Assembly: GCA_016710385.1 (NCBI GenBank)
Contig: JADJVX010000017.1
Location: 310,001 to 374,000 of the forward strand
Direction of reading: 5' to 3'
Source: Actinomycetales bacterium
GTDB taxonomy: Bacteria; Actinomycetota; Actinomycetes; Actinomycetales; Dermatophilaceae
Length of the DNA: 64,000 nucleotides
This document shows, piece by piece, positions 27,023-35,852 of the stretch. Both the position numbers and the translations under genes were made by a program. Each line of letters opens with the position of its first letter. Position 1 is the stretch's first letter. The notes beneath the pieces were generated by a model, which was not told the origin of the DNA, made no database searches, and saw nothing but the letters and a program-made list of their open reading frames with translations.

Positions 27023-27937
27023 TCAGGAGCTCGGCAGCCCCGACGTGGCGCCGGTGAGGCCCTCACACAGCGCCCACACGGTGCGTTGCGCATCGCGGTC
27101 GTGCGAGGCCGGCGAGGAGGCCACGATGGTCGGCGGTCCGGCCCATTCGCCGCGACCGGAGGGCCCGACGTAGCTGCCACCGGGCAGCGACGGATCGGTG
27201 GCCGCCATGAGCAGCGGCCAGGCTCCCGCGGCAGCCGGCTGGGCGATCCGCAGAGTCCTCTGTAGCGCGCCCAACCCTGGGAGTGACGAAAACCGTTGGT
27301 GGCGAGCGAGTTCCGTGAGCGAGTAGCCCGGGTGCGCGGCATACGACCGCACCGCCGAGCCCGCGAGAGTGAGCCGACGCTGCATTTCGTAGGCGAGCAG
27401 GAGGTCGGCGAGTTTGCTGGCACCGTAGGCCCGCCAGGGGTTGTAGCGGCGGTGCCGGAAGCTCGGGTCGTCGAGCTGCAGACCGCCGAGCCGATGCGCA
27501 TTGGAGGACACCCACACGACCCGGTCGGCGATCTGCGGCAACAGACCGATGGTGAGGGCGAACGGCCCGAGGACATTGGTCGCGAACTGCACCTCGTGCC
27601 CGTCGGCAGAGACCGCCTGCGGGGTCGCCATGATGCCCGCGTTGTTGACCAGGACGTCGATCCGCTCGCCCGCCAGGCCGGCGACGAAGGCGCGCACCGA
27701 GGCCAGCGACGCGACGTCGACCTCACGCAGGTCCAGACCGGCCGGGTCCAGCGACCGGTCGTCGAGCAGCCGCTCGCGCGCCGCCGCGCCTTTGGCCAGG
27801 TTGCGGCACGCCATGATCACTCGGGCGCCCCGCCGGACGAGCACGGACGTGACTTCAAGCCCGAGCCCGGTGTTGGCTCCGGTGACGACGAAGGTCCGGC
27901 CGGTCTGATCGGGGACGGCGGCGACGGTCCAGGCCAT
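27023..27937 (-). CDS. Short-chain dehydrogenase/reductase
   Basis: This 304-aa Rossmann oxidoreductase has TFVVTGANTGLGLEVTSVLVRRGARVIMACRN (NADP-binding TGxxxGxG, with the Arg pair expected for NADPH), DVLVNNAGIMATP, the catalytic VWVSSNAH serine and YGASKLADLLLAYEM (Tyr-x3-Lys). The closest known types are retinol-dehydrogenase/WW-domain-oxidoreductase-like SDRs. The substrate is unknown. It starts 1 nt after the stop of the LLM F420-dependent enzyme and so forms a two-gene redox operon with it. Confidence 0.88.
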   Translation of the reverse strand: MAWTVAAVPDQTGRTFVVTGANTGLGLEVTSVLVRRGARVIMACRNLAKGAAARERLLDDRSLDPAGLDLREVDVASLASVRAFVAGLAGERIDVLVNNAGIMATPQAVSADGHEVQFATNVLGPFALTIGLLPQIADRVVWVSSNAHRLGGLQLDDPSFRHRRYNPWRAYGASKLADLLLAYEMQRRLTLAGSAVRSYAAHPGYSLTELARHQRFSSLPGLGALQRTLRIAQPAAAGAWPLLMAATDPSLPGGSYVGPSGRGEWAGPPTIVASSPASHDRDAQRTVWALCEGLTGATSGLPSS

Positions 27938-27938
27938 G

Positions 27939-28958
27939 TCAGGCCTGCAACTCACGCATCACGGTGCGCTCGAAGAGGTCGACGCCGCTGGTGTCGTAGG
28001 CGATCTCGGGGAAGTACGTAATGGCATACCCGAGACCGACCTCGCGGTAGGACGCCAGCGCCTCGGTGACCTGGTCGGGCGTGCCGCACGTGCCCGCGGC
28101 GCGCAGTCCGTCGACTTCCTTGCGCGAGGCCTCCTCCGGGATGCCCGCGCGCGAGCGCAACGCGATGTATTCGCGCACCCGCTCCTCGACCTCGACCTGG
28201 GTCTGGCCAATAAGGATGTTGACGTTGGCCGACCGGATGATTTCGTCGTAGTCCCGACCAACGGTCTGGCAGTGCCCGCGCAGGATCTCGCTCTTGCGGG
28301 CGAACTCGGTGGGGTCGCCGAAGAAGTTCGTGTAGTCGCCGTACTGCGCGGCGATTTTCAAGGTCACCTTCTCGCCGCCACCAGCCACCCACATCGGTAT
28401 GCCGTTCGACGGGGACCCGTCAACGACGGTGCCCTGCAGGGGCCGCGGCGCACAGATGGCGCCGTCGACAGAGTAATACTTCCCGGCATACGTGGCCTTC
28501 CCCTGGGTCCACATCTGCCGGAAGATCTCGACCCCGTCACGCAGAGCGCCGAGCCGGTCTCGCGCCTCCGGGAAGCCGTATCCGTATGCACGCCACTCGT
28601 GTTCGTACCAGCCGGCACCGATGCCCATCTCGACCCGCCCGCCGGAAATGATGTCGACGGTGGCGGCGACCTTGGCGAGGTAGGCGGGGTTGCGGTAGGC
28701 CATGCAGGTGCACATCTGACCCAGCCGGATGCGGGTGGTCGACGCGGCGAAGGCGGCCATCAGCGACCAGGCCTCATGGGTCGCCTCGTCGGAGGGCTTG
28801 GGCACGGTGTGGAAGTGGTCGTAGACCCACAGCGACTCCCACCCCTCGACCTGGTCGAACCGGCGGGCGAGCCCATCCATGACCCCCCAGTGCAGGCTCG
28901 GGTCGATGCCGACCAGGTCCATCCGCCATCCTTGCGGGACGAAGACACCGAACCTCAT
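27939..28958 (-). CDS. LLM-class F420-dependent oxidoreductase
   Basis: This 339-aa luciferase-like TIM barrel carries typical segments MRFGVFVPQGWRMDL, LWVYDHFHTVPKP, TTRIRLGQMCTCMAYRNPAYLAKVAATVDIISGGRVEMGIGAGWYEHEWRAYGYGF and PMWVAGGGEKVTLKIAAQYGDYTNF. Members of this subfamily use reduced F420 as hydride donor, consistent with cofD/cofE in the same window. The ATG at 28958 has a strong AAGGAGG seven bases upstream, and a longer frame lacks homology-like sequence. The substrate is not known. Confidence 0.9.
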   Translation of the reverse strand: MRFGVFVPQGWRMDLVGIDPSLHWGVMDGLARRFDQVEGWESLWVYDHFHTVPKPSDEATHEAWSLMAAFAASTTRIRLGQMCTCMAYRNPAYLAKVAATVDIISGGRVEMGIGAGWYEHEWRAYGYGFPEARDRLGALRDGVEIFRQMWTQGKATYAGKYYSVDGAICAPRPLQGTVVDGSPSNGIPMWVAGGGEKVTLKIAAQYGDYTNFFGDPTEFARKSEILRGHCQTVGRDYDEIIRSANVNILIGQTQVEVEERVREYIALRSRAGIPEEASRKEVDGLRAAGTCGTPDQVTEALASYREVGLGYAITYFPEIAYDTSGVDLFERTVMRELQA

Positions 28959-29037
28959 GAGTTCCTCCTTGCACCGGACTGTCGGGATCTGGCCCATCAT
29001 TGCACCGGCCCGCAGTGGCGGCGTGTGAGACTGGCCC

Positions 29038-29487
29038 ATGGCCAGCGACTCCCGCCCGTCCGCACACCGCAACGACCAAGCCGTGATCCGCGAAGCACTG
29101 ACCACGCCCGCGACCTGGGCGGTGGTCGGACTGTCCGAGAATCGGGACCGCACGGCCTACCGAATTGCGGATTTCCTTGTCTCGCAACTGAGTATGCGTG
29201 TGATCCCGGTGCACCCCGACGCGCCGACGGTCTTCGGTCACGACGGGTATGCCGTGCTCGCGGACATCCCGGACGGCACGTCGGTCGAGGTCGTCGACTT
29301 CTTCGTGCGCTCGGCGCTGGTCGGCGACCTCGTCGACGAGGCGATTGCCCAGCGTGAGCGCCTCGGCATCCGCACCCTCTGGCTGCAACTCGGGGTCATC
29401 GACGCAGATGCCGCCGCGCGCGCCGAGGCGGCGGGGCTGCAGGTCGTCATGGACACCTGCCCGAAGATGGAGTGGCCGCTGCCCTAG
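29038..29487 (+). CDS. CoA-binding protein (YccU-like)
   Basis: This 149-aa single Rossmann-type CoA-binding domain shows TPATWAVVGLSENRDRTAYRIADFLVSQ, VIPVHPDAPTVFGHDGYAVLADIPDGTSVEVVDFFVRSALVGDLVDEAI and LWLQLGVIDADAAARAEAAGLQVVMDTCPKMEW, the usual YccU ending. Family members bind CoA. The physiological role is unknown. It is divergent from the LLM gene, with 79 bp between starts. Confidence 0.88.
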   Translation: MASDSRPSAHRNDQAVIREALTTPATWAVVGLSENRDRTAYRIADFLVSQLSMRVIPVHPDAPTVFGHDGYAVLADIPDGTSVEVVDFFVRSALVGDLVDEAIAQRERLGIRTLWLQLGVIDADAAARAEAAGLQVVMDTCPKMEWPLP

Positions 29488-29521
29488 CCCGGTGCCCGGG
29501 CGGCAAACCAACCGGCCGGTA

Positions 29522-30043
29522 TCACCCGCGCGCTGCGCGCAACGCTGCTCCCTTGGCCTTGGCCTGATCGCGCAACCGGCCTTGAAAACGCACCATCTCG
29601 TCCCGCACCCGGGCGGCCTCCGAGCCAGTTCCCGACCCGATGATCCGCGCGGCGAGCAATCCGGCATTACGCGCACCGGCGATCGACACGGTCGCGACCG
29701 GCACGCCGGCGGGCATCTGGACGATGGACAGCAGCGAATCCATGCCGTCGAGGTGCGACAGCGGCACCGGCACACCGATGACCGGCAGCGGCGTGACGGA
29801 GGCGAGCATCCCGGGCAGATGGGCGGCACCACCGGCCCCGGCGATGATCACCTGCAGCCCGCGCGTGGCGGCAGTGCGGCCGTAGTCGATCATCTCGGTC
29901 GGCATCCGGTGGGCCGACACGACGTCGACCTCGTAGCCGATCCCGAACTCGTCGAGCGCCTCGGCCGCGGCGCTCATGACCGGCCAGTCGCTGTCGCTGC
30001 CCATGACGATCCCGACGACGATCTCGTCCTGGTTCAGGTCCAC
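29522..30043 (-). CDS. purE: N5-carboxyaminoimidazole ribonucleotide mutase
   Basis: This 173-aa protein catalyses the N5-CAIR to CAIR step of purine synthesis. The class I PurE signature is intact: VGIVMGSDSDWPVMSAAAEAL, VVSAHRMPTEMIDYGRTAA, IIAGAGGAAHLPGMLASVTPLPVIGVPVP and GMDSLLSIVQMPAGVPVATVSI. The GTG at 30043 is used because an AGAAGGGG Shine-Dalgarno precedes it and it starts just before the fold. That start is embedded in a copy of the dispersed motif GGTATGCCGTG. It lies 61 bp downstream of purK. Confidence 0.94.
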   Translation of the reverse strand: MDLNQDEIVVGIVMGSDSDWPVMSAAAEALDEFGIGYEVDVVSAHRMPTEMIDYGRTAATRGLQVIIAGAGGAAHLPGMLASVTPLPVIGVPVPLSHLDGMDSLLSIVQMPAGVPVATVSIAGARNAGLLAARIIGSGTGSEAARVRDEMVRFQGRLRDQAKAKGAALRAARG

Positions 30044-30104
30044 GGCATACCCCTTCTGGATGGAGTCGTCGACGCAGTCGTCGATCGGGGGCTCGGTCGG
30101 GCGG

Positions 30105-31316
30105 TCATTCGGTGATGACCCCCCGCAGGTAGTCGGCAGCATGGCGCGCCCGCTCCCGCACGTCGGGCAGGTCCGCCCCCGACACCGTGACGTGCCCGAT
30201 CTTGCGGCCGGGGCGCACGCCCTTGCCGTACATGTGCACCTTGGCCGCCGGGTCACGGGCCATGACATGGCGGTAGGCGGGGTAGATCTGCGGATAGTCG
30301 CCGCCGAGCACGTTGGCCATCACGGTCCACGGCGCGACCGGCCGCGGGTCTCCGAGCGGCAGGTCGAGCACGGCGCGCAGGTGCTGCTCGAACTGGCTCG
30401 TCACCGCTGCGTCGATGCTCCAGTGACCGCTGTTGTGCGGCCGCATCGCGAGTTCGTTGACGAGGAAACCGCTGGGGTATGCCGGGTGGTCACCGACCCG
30501 GAACATCTCCACCGCGAGCACTCCGGTCACGCCCAACTCTCCGGCGATGCGCAGCGCCGCGTGAGTCGCTGCGGCGGCCAGTTCCGGGGTGAGGTCAGGC
30601 GCAGGGGCGATGACGTCGGTGCAGATGCCGTCGGTCTGGACGGTCTCGACGACCGGCCAGGCCGCAGCCTGCCCGGACGGGCTGCGGGCGACGAGGACCG
30701 CGAGTTCGTGGTCGAATGGCACGAGTTCCTCCAGGAGGATCCCGTCGCGCAGCGGACCGGCGCCGGTATGCCGGTCGCGCTCGGCCGCGACCAGCCAGTC
30801 GCTCAGGTCCTCGATCCGCCGGACGACCCGCACCCCCTTGCCGTCGTAGCCTCCGCGGGGGGTCTTGGCGATGAGCGGAAAACCCACCAGCGCAGCGAAA
30901 TCACCGACAGCACTCTGGGTCTTGGCGACCGCCCACCGGGGGCAGGGAATCTCCAGCTCGGTCAGCCGTCGGCGCATGGCCAGCTTGTCCTGGGCGAAGA
31001 CGAGAGCGGCCGGAGAAGGGTGCATGTCGACCCCCGCGAGCTGCAAGGCGTCGAGCACCTCGGCCGGAACATGTTCGTGGTCGAAGGTGAGGACATCGCA
31101 GGCTTGGGCGAACCGGCATACGGCCTCGGTGTCGGTGTGATCCCCCACCGGAGCGGAGGGGATCACCAGGGCAGCAGATGCGTCCTGGGATTCGGCAAGC
31201 ACGGACAGTTGCACGCCTAATGCCACTGCCGGGGCTTGCAGCATGCGGGCCAGCTGGCCACCACCGATCACTCCCACCACCGGAAATCCTCCCGGTGCCC
31301 GTCGCGGTGCCGTCAC
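30105..31316 (-). CDS. purK: N5-carboxyaminoimidazole ribonucleotide synthase
   Basis: This 403-aa ATP-grasp enzyme carboxylates AIR using ATP and bicarbonate. It shows VGVIGGGQLARMLQAPAVALG, DVLTFDHEHVP, FAQDKLAMRRRL, FPLIAKTPRGGYDGKGVRVV (ATP-grasp loop), ILLEELVPFDHELAVLVARS, FLVNELAMRPHNSGHWSIDA and a C-terminal VMANVLGG. It precedes purE in the same operon, the conserved arrangement in actinobacteria. Confidence 0.95.
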   Translation of the reverse strand: MTAPRRAPGGFPVVGVIGGGQLARMLQAPAVALGVQLSVLAESQDASAALVIPSAPVGDHTDTEAVCRFAQACDVLTFDHEHVPAEVLDALQLAGVDMHPSPAALVFAQDKLAMRRRLTELEIPCPRWAVAKTQSAVGDFAALVGFPLIAKTPRGGYDGKGVRVVRRIEDLSDWLVAAERDRHTGAGPLRDGILLEELVPFDHELAVLVARSPSGQAAAWPVVETVQTDGICTDVIAPAPDLTPELAAAATHAALRIAGELGVTGVLAVEMFRVGDHPAYPSGFLVNELAMRPHNSGHWSIDAAVTSQFEQHLRAVLDLPLGDPRPVAPWTVMANVLGGDYPQIYPAYRHVMARDPAAKVHMYGKGVRPGRKIGHVTVSGADLPDVRERARHAADYLRGVITE

Positions 31317-31407
31317 CCGCTCAGCCTATCGGCGCGCGATGGAGCACTCCGCGCGGCAGGAGATAGGGCGAGCGCGGTGCCCTCCGAGGTGGCCTAGAGT
31401 CGACCCC

Positions 31408-31932
31408 GTGACGTCTCTGGTCGACCGGGTCTCGAGCATGGTGCGGGAATCCGTCGACCGGGTGTGGCGGGAGGCAGCCAAGTTCGGCGTCGTGGGGGCG
31501 ATCGCATTCGTCATCGACGTCGGTGGCTTCAACCTTCTCTTCCACGGCCCTCTGTCCGGACGCCTTACCAGCTCAAGGGTGATCTCGGGGGTGCTCGCCA
31601 CCCTGGTGGCCTGGCTGGGCAATCGGTTCTGGACCTTCCGGCACCGGGTCAACCGCAAGGTCCACCACGAGGCCCTGCTGTTCTTCTTGGTCAACGGGGT
31701 CGGCCTGTTGATCGGGATCGGTTGGCTCAACCTGACGTTCAACGTCCTGGGCTTGACCTCGGCCTGGTGGGTCAACCTCAACAATGTCTTCGGGATCGGT
31801 CTGGCGACCTTGTTCCGCTTCTGGGCCTACCGCCGCTTCGTCTTCGCCGGCGAGCTCGAACCCGACTCCTCCGAGCTGACGACATCGCCCGACCCGAGCA
31901 CCTCGCCCGATCCGGACCGCGGGAGAGCCTAA
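31408..31932 (+). CDS. GtrA family membrane protein
   Basis: This 174-aa protein begins with GTG (VTSLVDRVSSMV). It has four membrane segments characteristic of GtrA (FGVVGAIAFVIDVGGFNLLF, VISGVLATLVAWLGNRFWTFRHR, ALLFFLVNGVGLLIGIGWLN, VFGIGLATLFRFWAYRRFVF) and an acidic Ser/Thr/Pro-rich tail. It sits divergently from purK as in mycobacteria. It is likely involved in flipping or using a polyprenyl-linked sugar. The partner transferase is not adjacent. Confidence 0.87.
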   Translation: MTSLVDRVSSMVRESVDRVWREAAKFGVVGAIAFVIDVGGFNLLFHGPLSGRLTSSRVISGVLATLVAWLGNRFWTFRHRVNRKVHHEALLFFLVNGVGLLIGIGWLNLTFNVLGLTSAWWVNLNNVFGIGLATLFRFWAYRRFVFAGELEPDSSELTTSPDPSTSPDPDRGRA

Positions 31933-31952
31933 CCGCGCTGAACGCAGACGCC

Positions 31953-33005
31953 CTACCGGCCTTTGATCCGGGCCGGGAAGCGGCTGCTGGCTTCGGAGAG
32001 GAAGACCGCGAACGTGGCGGGCGTGCGGGCGATGAGTTCCAGCCGCCCCCCGAAGGATTCGGCCAGATCGCGGGCCAGTGTCAGCCCCAGCCCGGTGCCC
32101 CCGGCCCCACTGCTCACCGAGCGCTCGAAAATGTGAGGTGCCATCGTCGCCGACACCCCGTCGCCCTCATCACAGACCTCGACGACGACCGATGGCCCAC
32201 TGCGGCGCACGTGGATGTCGACGGTGCCCCGGCCATGCACGAGTGAGTTTTCCAGCAACGTCGAAAACACCTGAGCCAGCGCGATCGGAGTGGCGCGCAC
32301 CGACAGGCCTCGTTCGCCGTGGACGCGGATGCTGCGCCGGGCCGTCTCGAACGCGGGCTGCCATTCTCGTTGCAGAGAGGCCAACACCGAGTCGAGGACC
32401 ACTTCGGGGCGTGAGGTCTGCGGATCTGAACGCCGCCGCTGCAACAACTCGTCGACGACCCGGCTGAGCCGCTCGACTTGGGAGATCGCGACCGCAGCTT
32501 CTTCCCGGGCAACCTCGATGTCGTCGGTCGCCGCAATCTCCTCCAGGCGCATGAGCAGAGCTGTCAACGGAGTGCGCAATTGGTGTGAAGCATCGGAGGC
32601 GAAGGACCGCTCGGAGGTGATGGACCGTGACAGCTGTTGCGCCGATTGCACGAGGACCCTGGAAATCCGGTCTACTTCGTCGATGCCGGATTCGGTGGCG
32701 ACGAGGTGGCCCTCCCCTTCCCCGAGCCGTTCGGCATTGGTCATCAACGCTTCCAGGGGTTGGGCGACCGCGCGCGTTGCGGTCCCCGCGACGGCGACCG
32801 CGACCGCGGCGCCCACGACGAAAATGGCCAGGGATACGGCGAGCACATCCAGGACCTGCACCGGCGTCGACCGGTTGAGCCAGGCACCGACGAGGTCGGC
32901 CCGCTGCGTCGAGATCCACGCCACGACCACGGCGACCGGCACGACGGTGAGCAAGGTCGAGGAGAGGATGGCCAGGATGGTCGCTCGCCGGATCAGCCGT
33001 CGCAT
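31953..33005 (-). CDS. Sensor histidine kinase
   Basis: This 350-aa kinase has two membrane helices (~8-31 and 52-73) flanking a very short ~20-residue extracytoplasmic loop, then a HAMP-like linker and the HisKA motif SFASDASHQLRTPLTALLMRLEEI (His141). The HATPase domain follows (N-box LLENSLVHG, VCDEGDGV, GGTGLGLTLARDLAES). The tiny sensor loop suggests intramembrane or partner sensing. It lies 21 bp downstream of the response regulator. The signal is unknown. Confidence 0.92.
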   Translation of the reverse strand: MRRLIRRATILAILSSTLLTVVPVAVVVAWISTQRADLVGAWLNRSTPVQVLDVLAVSLAIFVVGAAVAVAVAGTATRAVAQPLEALMTNAERLGEGEGHLVATESGIDEVDRISRVLVQSAQQLSRSITSERSFASDASHQLRTPLTALLMRLEEIAATDDIEVAREEAAVAISQVERLSRVVDELLQRRRSDPQTSRPEVVLDSVLASLQREWQPAFETARRSIRVHGERGLSVRATPIALAQVFSTLLENSLVHGRGTVDIHVRRSGPSVVVEVCDEGDGVSATMAPHIFERSVSSGAGGTGLGLTLARDLAESFGGRLELIARTPATFAVFLSEASSRFPARIKGR

Positions 33006-33026
33006 CGTGGTGGACTCTCGAGGCCG

Positions 33027-33707
33027 CTAGCCGGCCGCAGGACGCTCGAAGCGGAATCCCATGCCACGCACCGTCGAGATGAACCGCGGCTGGGCGACAT
33101 CGTCGCCGAGCTTCTTGCGCAGCACCGAGATGTGCATGTCCAGGGTCTTGGTCGACCCGAACCATTCGGTGTCCCAAATCTCTCGCATGAGTTGCTCGCG
33201 CGTCACCACGCGACCGCGCTCACGCACCAGCACCCGCAGCAGGTCGAACTCCTTCGCGGTGAGTTGCATCTCTTCGTCGTGAAAATAGGCCCTCCGGGCA
33301 TCGGCGTCGATGCGCACCTCGGCATCGGCTGCGTCACTGCCGTCAGCAGCGTTGCGCCGCAACAGCGCTCGCACTCGAGCGAGGAGCTCGGCCAACCGGA
33401 AGGGCTTGGTGACGTAGTCGTCGGCACCGGCATCCAGGCCCACGACGGCGTCGAGTTCCTCGGCGCGGGCGGTGAGGATGAGGACCGGCTGGGTCCGGCC
33501 GTGCTCACGGATGCGACGGCACACCTCTAGGCCGTCGAGGTCCGGCAGCCCCAGATCCAGGACGATGAGGTCAGGTCGCGTGCGGGCCGCCTCCAAGGCG
33601 CTCTCGCCGTCGGACCGCACGTCGACGGTGTATCCCTCCCGGCGCAACGCTCGGGCGAGGGGGATGGAAATGCCGGGATCGTCCTCGACGAGCAGCACCC
33701 GGGTCAT
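33027..33707 (-). CDS. OmpR/PhoB-type response regulator
   Basis: This 226-aa regulator has a receiver domain with acidic pocket VEDD, phosphoacceptor Asp51 (LIVLDLGLPDLDG), Thr (ILTARAEE) and Lys (YVTKPF). A winged-helix DNA-binding domain follows (LTAKEFDLLRVLVRERGRVVTREQLMREIWDTEWFGSTKTLDMHISVLRKKLGDD, ending STVRGMGFRFE). It is co-transcribed with the histidine kinase. A copy of the dispersed GGTATGCCGT motif lies about 10 bp upstream of the ATG. Confidence 0.93.
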   Translation of the reverse strand: MTRVLLVEDDPGISIPLARALRREGYTVDVRSDGESALEAARTRPDLIVLDLGLPDLDGLEVCRRIREHGRTQPVLILTARAEELDAVVGLDAGADDYVTKPFRLAELLARVRALLRRNAADGSDAADAEVRIDADARRAYFHDEEMQLTAKEFDLLRVLVRERGRVVTREQLMREIWDTEWFGSTKTLDMHISVLRKKLGDDVAQPRFISTVRGMGFRFERPAAG

Positions 33708-33735
33708 GCGTGGATGGTATGCCGTGTGAGCGCGC

Positions 33736-34530
33736 TCAGCGACCCGGCCAGTTGGGCGTGCGCTTTTCGGCGAACGCGCGCACCCCTTCGGCACGGTCGC
33801 CGCTGAATGCCGTCGCACGCCAGCAGGCGTCCTCGATCTCCAGCCCGCTGGCCAGGTCGACGTCCGAGCCCAGGCGCATGGCGCGCTTGGCCGACCGCAG
33901 TCCGACCGGGGAGTTGGCTGCGATGGCCTGGGCGATCTCAAGGGCGCGCTGCCGGGCGGAGCCGGCGGGCACGACCTCGTCGACGACGCCGAGGGCGGCC
34001 GCCTCGGGTGCTGCGAGTCGGCGGGCGGTGAAGATGAGCGATGCCGCCTTGGACCAGCCGATCCGACGGGTGAGCAATTGGGTGCCACCCCCGCCGGGGA
34101 TGACCCCGACGGAGACTTCGGGCAGCCCGACGACGGCAGCCTCGCCGGCGACGATGAGGTCGCATGAGAGTGCCAGCTCCAGTCCGCCCCCGAGCGCGAA
34201 CCCGTCGACCGCCGCGACGGCCGGCATCGGCAGCGCCAGCACCCCGCCGTATGCCGCCCGCGCCAGCGGTCGCTGCTGCACCAGTTGGAGGTCGGTGAAG
34301 CCGTTGCGCTCCTTGAGATCGGCCCCGACGCAGAATGCTTTGGGGTGCGAGGACGTGAGCACGACGGCCCGCACCCCGGCGTCCGCGGCCAACTCGGTGG
34401 TCGCCGCAGCAATCGCCTCGGCCATGGCCGTGGACACCGCGTTCATGGCCTCGGGTCGATCGAGGACGAGTTCGACGACCTGGCCGTCGGTGCCATGCCG
34501 CTCGATGCGGACCAGCGGGGAATCGGTCAT
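33736..34530 (-). CDS. Enoyl-CoA hydratase/isomerase family protein
   Basis: This 264-aa crotonase-fold protein has the oxyanion-hole motifs KAFCVGADLKERNGFTD and VAAVDGFALGGGLELALSCDLIVAGEAAVVGLPEVSVGVIPGGGGTQLLTRRIG. The two catalytic glutamates of true hydratases sit near LPEVSVGVIPGGGGT, and the visible Glu there is consistent with activity. It acts in beta-oxidation or branched-chain catabolism. The ATG overlaps the stop of the adenylate cyclase gene (ATGA at 34527-34530), an unusual pairing. Confidence 0.9.
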   Translation of the reverse strand: MTDSPLVRIERHGTDGQVVELVLDRPEAMNAVSTAMAEAIAAATTELAADAGVRAVVLTSSHPKAFCVGADLKERNGFTDLQLVQQRPLARAAYGGVLALPMPAVAAVDGFALGGGLELALSCDLIVAGEAAVVGLPEVSVGVIPGGGGTQLLTRRIGWSKAASLIFTARRLAAPEAAALGVVDEVVPAGSARQRALEIAQAIAANSPVGLRSAKRAMRLGSDVDLASGLEIEDACWRATAFSGDRAEGVRAFAEKRTPNWPGR

Positions 34531-35798
34531 GAATGCCTCCCTCGGGTGGCAGAGCTACCACTACGGACCAGCGTATGAGGAGTCACCGTGCCGACACCAC
34601 GCAGGGTGCGCCGTCGCATCGGGGTGAGCGTGAAACCCGGCTGCGAGGCCAGGGCCTTGGCCAGGGTACCGTCGACCAGCACGTGACCGGGATGCGCCAT
34701 GGGGGTCAGGCGTGCCGCCGTGTTGACCGTCTGACCGAAGACGTCCCCGAGCCGCGACACGACGCTGCCGTAGGCCACGCCGACCCGCACCGACCGCAAC
34801 GCGGAGTCCTCGGAGATGGCGTCGACGAGGTCGAGGGCAATGGCGGCGCCAGGAGCGGGGGCCATCGTCGAGAAGAGCACTTCATCTCCGACGGTCTTGA
34901 CCACTCGGCCGCCATGCGCCGTGACGACGTCACTGGCGATCGACTCGAATCGCTGCACCACCTGGGCTAATTCGCGTTCGGTGAGCTGACCGACCATCGT
35001 CGTGAAACCCACCAGGTCGGCGAAACCGACGCACCTGACCACACCAGCCGAGTGTCGCCCGGGGCTGGCATCGGACAACAACCGAGACAGCGCGTCGTTG
35101 AGGTGACGACGCCAGGCATAGACCAGCATCGGCTCCAGCTCGTCGGCCAGGTCGATGAGTAGCCGGGCCGTGGCCTGAGCCGTCGCCTCGTCCTGGACGC
35201 CCGCGCCTCGCGGGAAGGCTGCCCTCTCGCCACTGCCCTTGCGGTCCGCATTGCCACCTTCAGGCTCGTCGGCGCGGTCCGGGAACCACTCGGACTGCCC
35301 CGCACCCTGCGCCACCCGCGCCGACAGTGACTCGGCGAGCAAATGGACCTGCCACGCCGCCAACCGGTCAGCAGTGCGGGCAAAGGCCCGAGTGAGCCCG
35401 AGTGCGGTCTCCTCGTCGAGTACTTCGGCGCGCACCAGCGTCGCCATCCGTCGCAACGCGCGCAGGTCGGCTTCGGTATAGGGCCGGTCGCGGGAGGAGA
35501 CGTCCGGGAAACCCAGGGCATGCCAGAACTTCCGAGCGCCGATGACCGAGACTCCAGAGAGTCGGCTGACGTCCGAACGGGTGAACGACCGGCTCTGCCC
35601 GATGAGTAGGGCAGCGACATCGTCGGCGTCGAGGGCGGGAGTCGGGCTGACCGGCATACCGGCGGTAACTGCGAGGCTGGGAGCGCCGGTCGGAGGCGCC
35701 CACCCGGGTGCTCCGGGCCGTGAGTCTCGTGCTGGGCCGTTGATGACCGGCTCTACCCAGCCCCGTGCGGGAGCCGAGGCGGGTGTGAGTTCGGTCAT
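34527..35798 (-). CDS. Class III adenylate/guanylate cyclase with N-terminal regulatory domain
   Basis: This 423-aa protein has a helical regulatory module at residues ~55-190 (LIGQSRSFTRSDVSRLSGVSVIGARKFWHALGFPDV, then an all-alpha region) as in actinobacterial cyclases whose N-terminus is autoinhibitory and pH- or lipid-sensitive. The catalytic domain is class III (CVGFADLVGFTTMVGQL with metal Asp, HGGRVVKTVGDEVLFS with the purine-selecting Lys and second Asp, GVAYGSVVSRLGDVFGQTVNTAARL). It makes cAMP in the cytosol. Its closeness to birA and acyl-CoA carboxylase is the same as for the Streptomyces cya gene. Confidence 0.9.
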   Translation of the reverse strand: MTELTPASAPARGWVEPVINGPARDSRPGAPGWAPPTGAPSLAVTAGMPVSPTPALDADDVAALLIGQSRSFTRSDVSRLSGVSVIGARKFWHALGFPDVSSRDRPYTEADLRALRRMATLVRAEVLDEETALGLTRAFARTADRLAAWQVHLLAESLSARVAQGAGQSEWFPDRADEPEGGNADRKGSGERAAFPRGAGVQDEATAQATARLLIDLADELEPMLVYAWRRHLNDALSRLLSDASPGRHSAGVVRCVGFADLVGFTTMVGQLTERELAQVVQRFESIASDVVTAHGGRVVKTVGDEVLFSTMAPAPGAAIALDLVDAISEDSALRSVRVGVAYGSVVSRLGDVFGQTVNTAARLTPMAHPGHVLVDGTLAKALASQPGFTLTPMRRRTLRGVGTVTPHTLVRSGSSATRGRHS

Positions 35799-35852
35799 GC
35801 GAGCATCATGCCAAGCCGATGTGAACGGACGTAGTCGGCTGCCCGCCCGGGC

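Noticed and set aside
29487..29501. Small hairpin after the CoA-binding protein gene (GCCCGG/CCGGGC, 3-nt loop)
   Set aside because: The stem is only 6 bp and overlaps the stop codon region, too weak to call a terminator in this GC-rich background.
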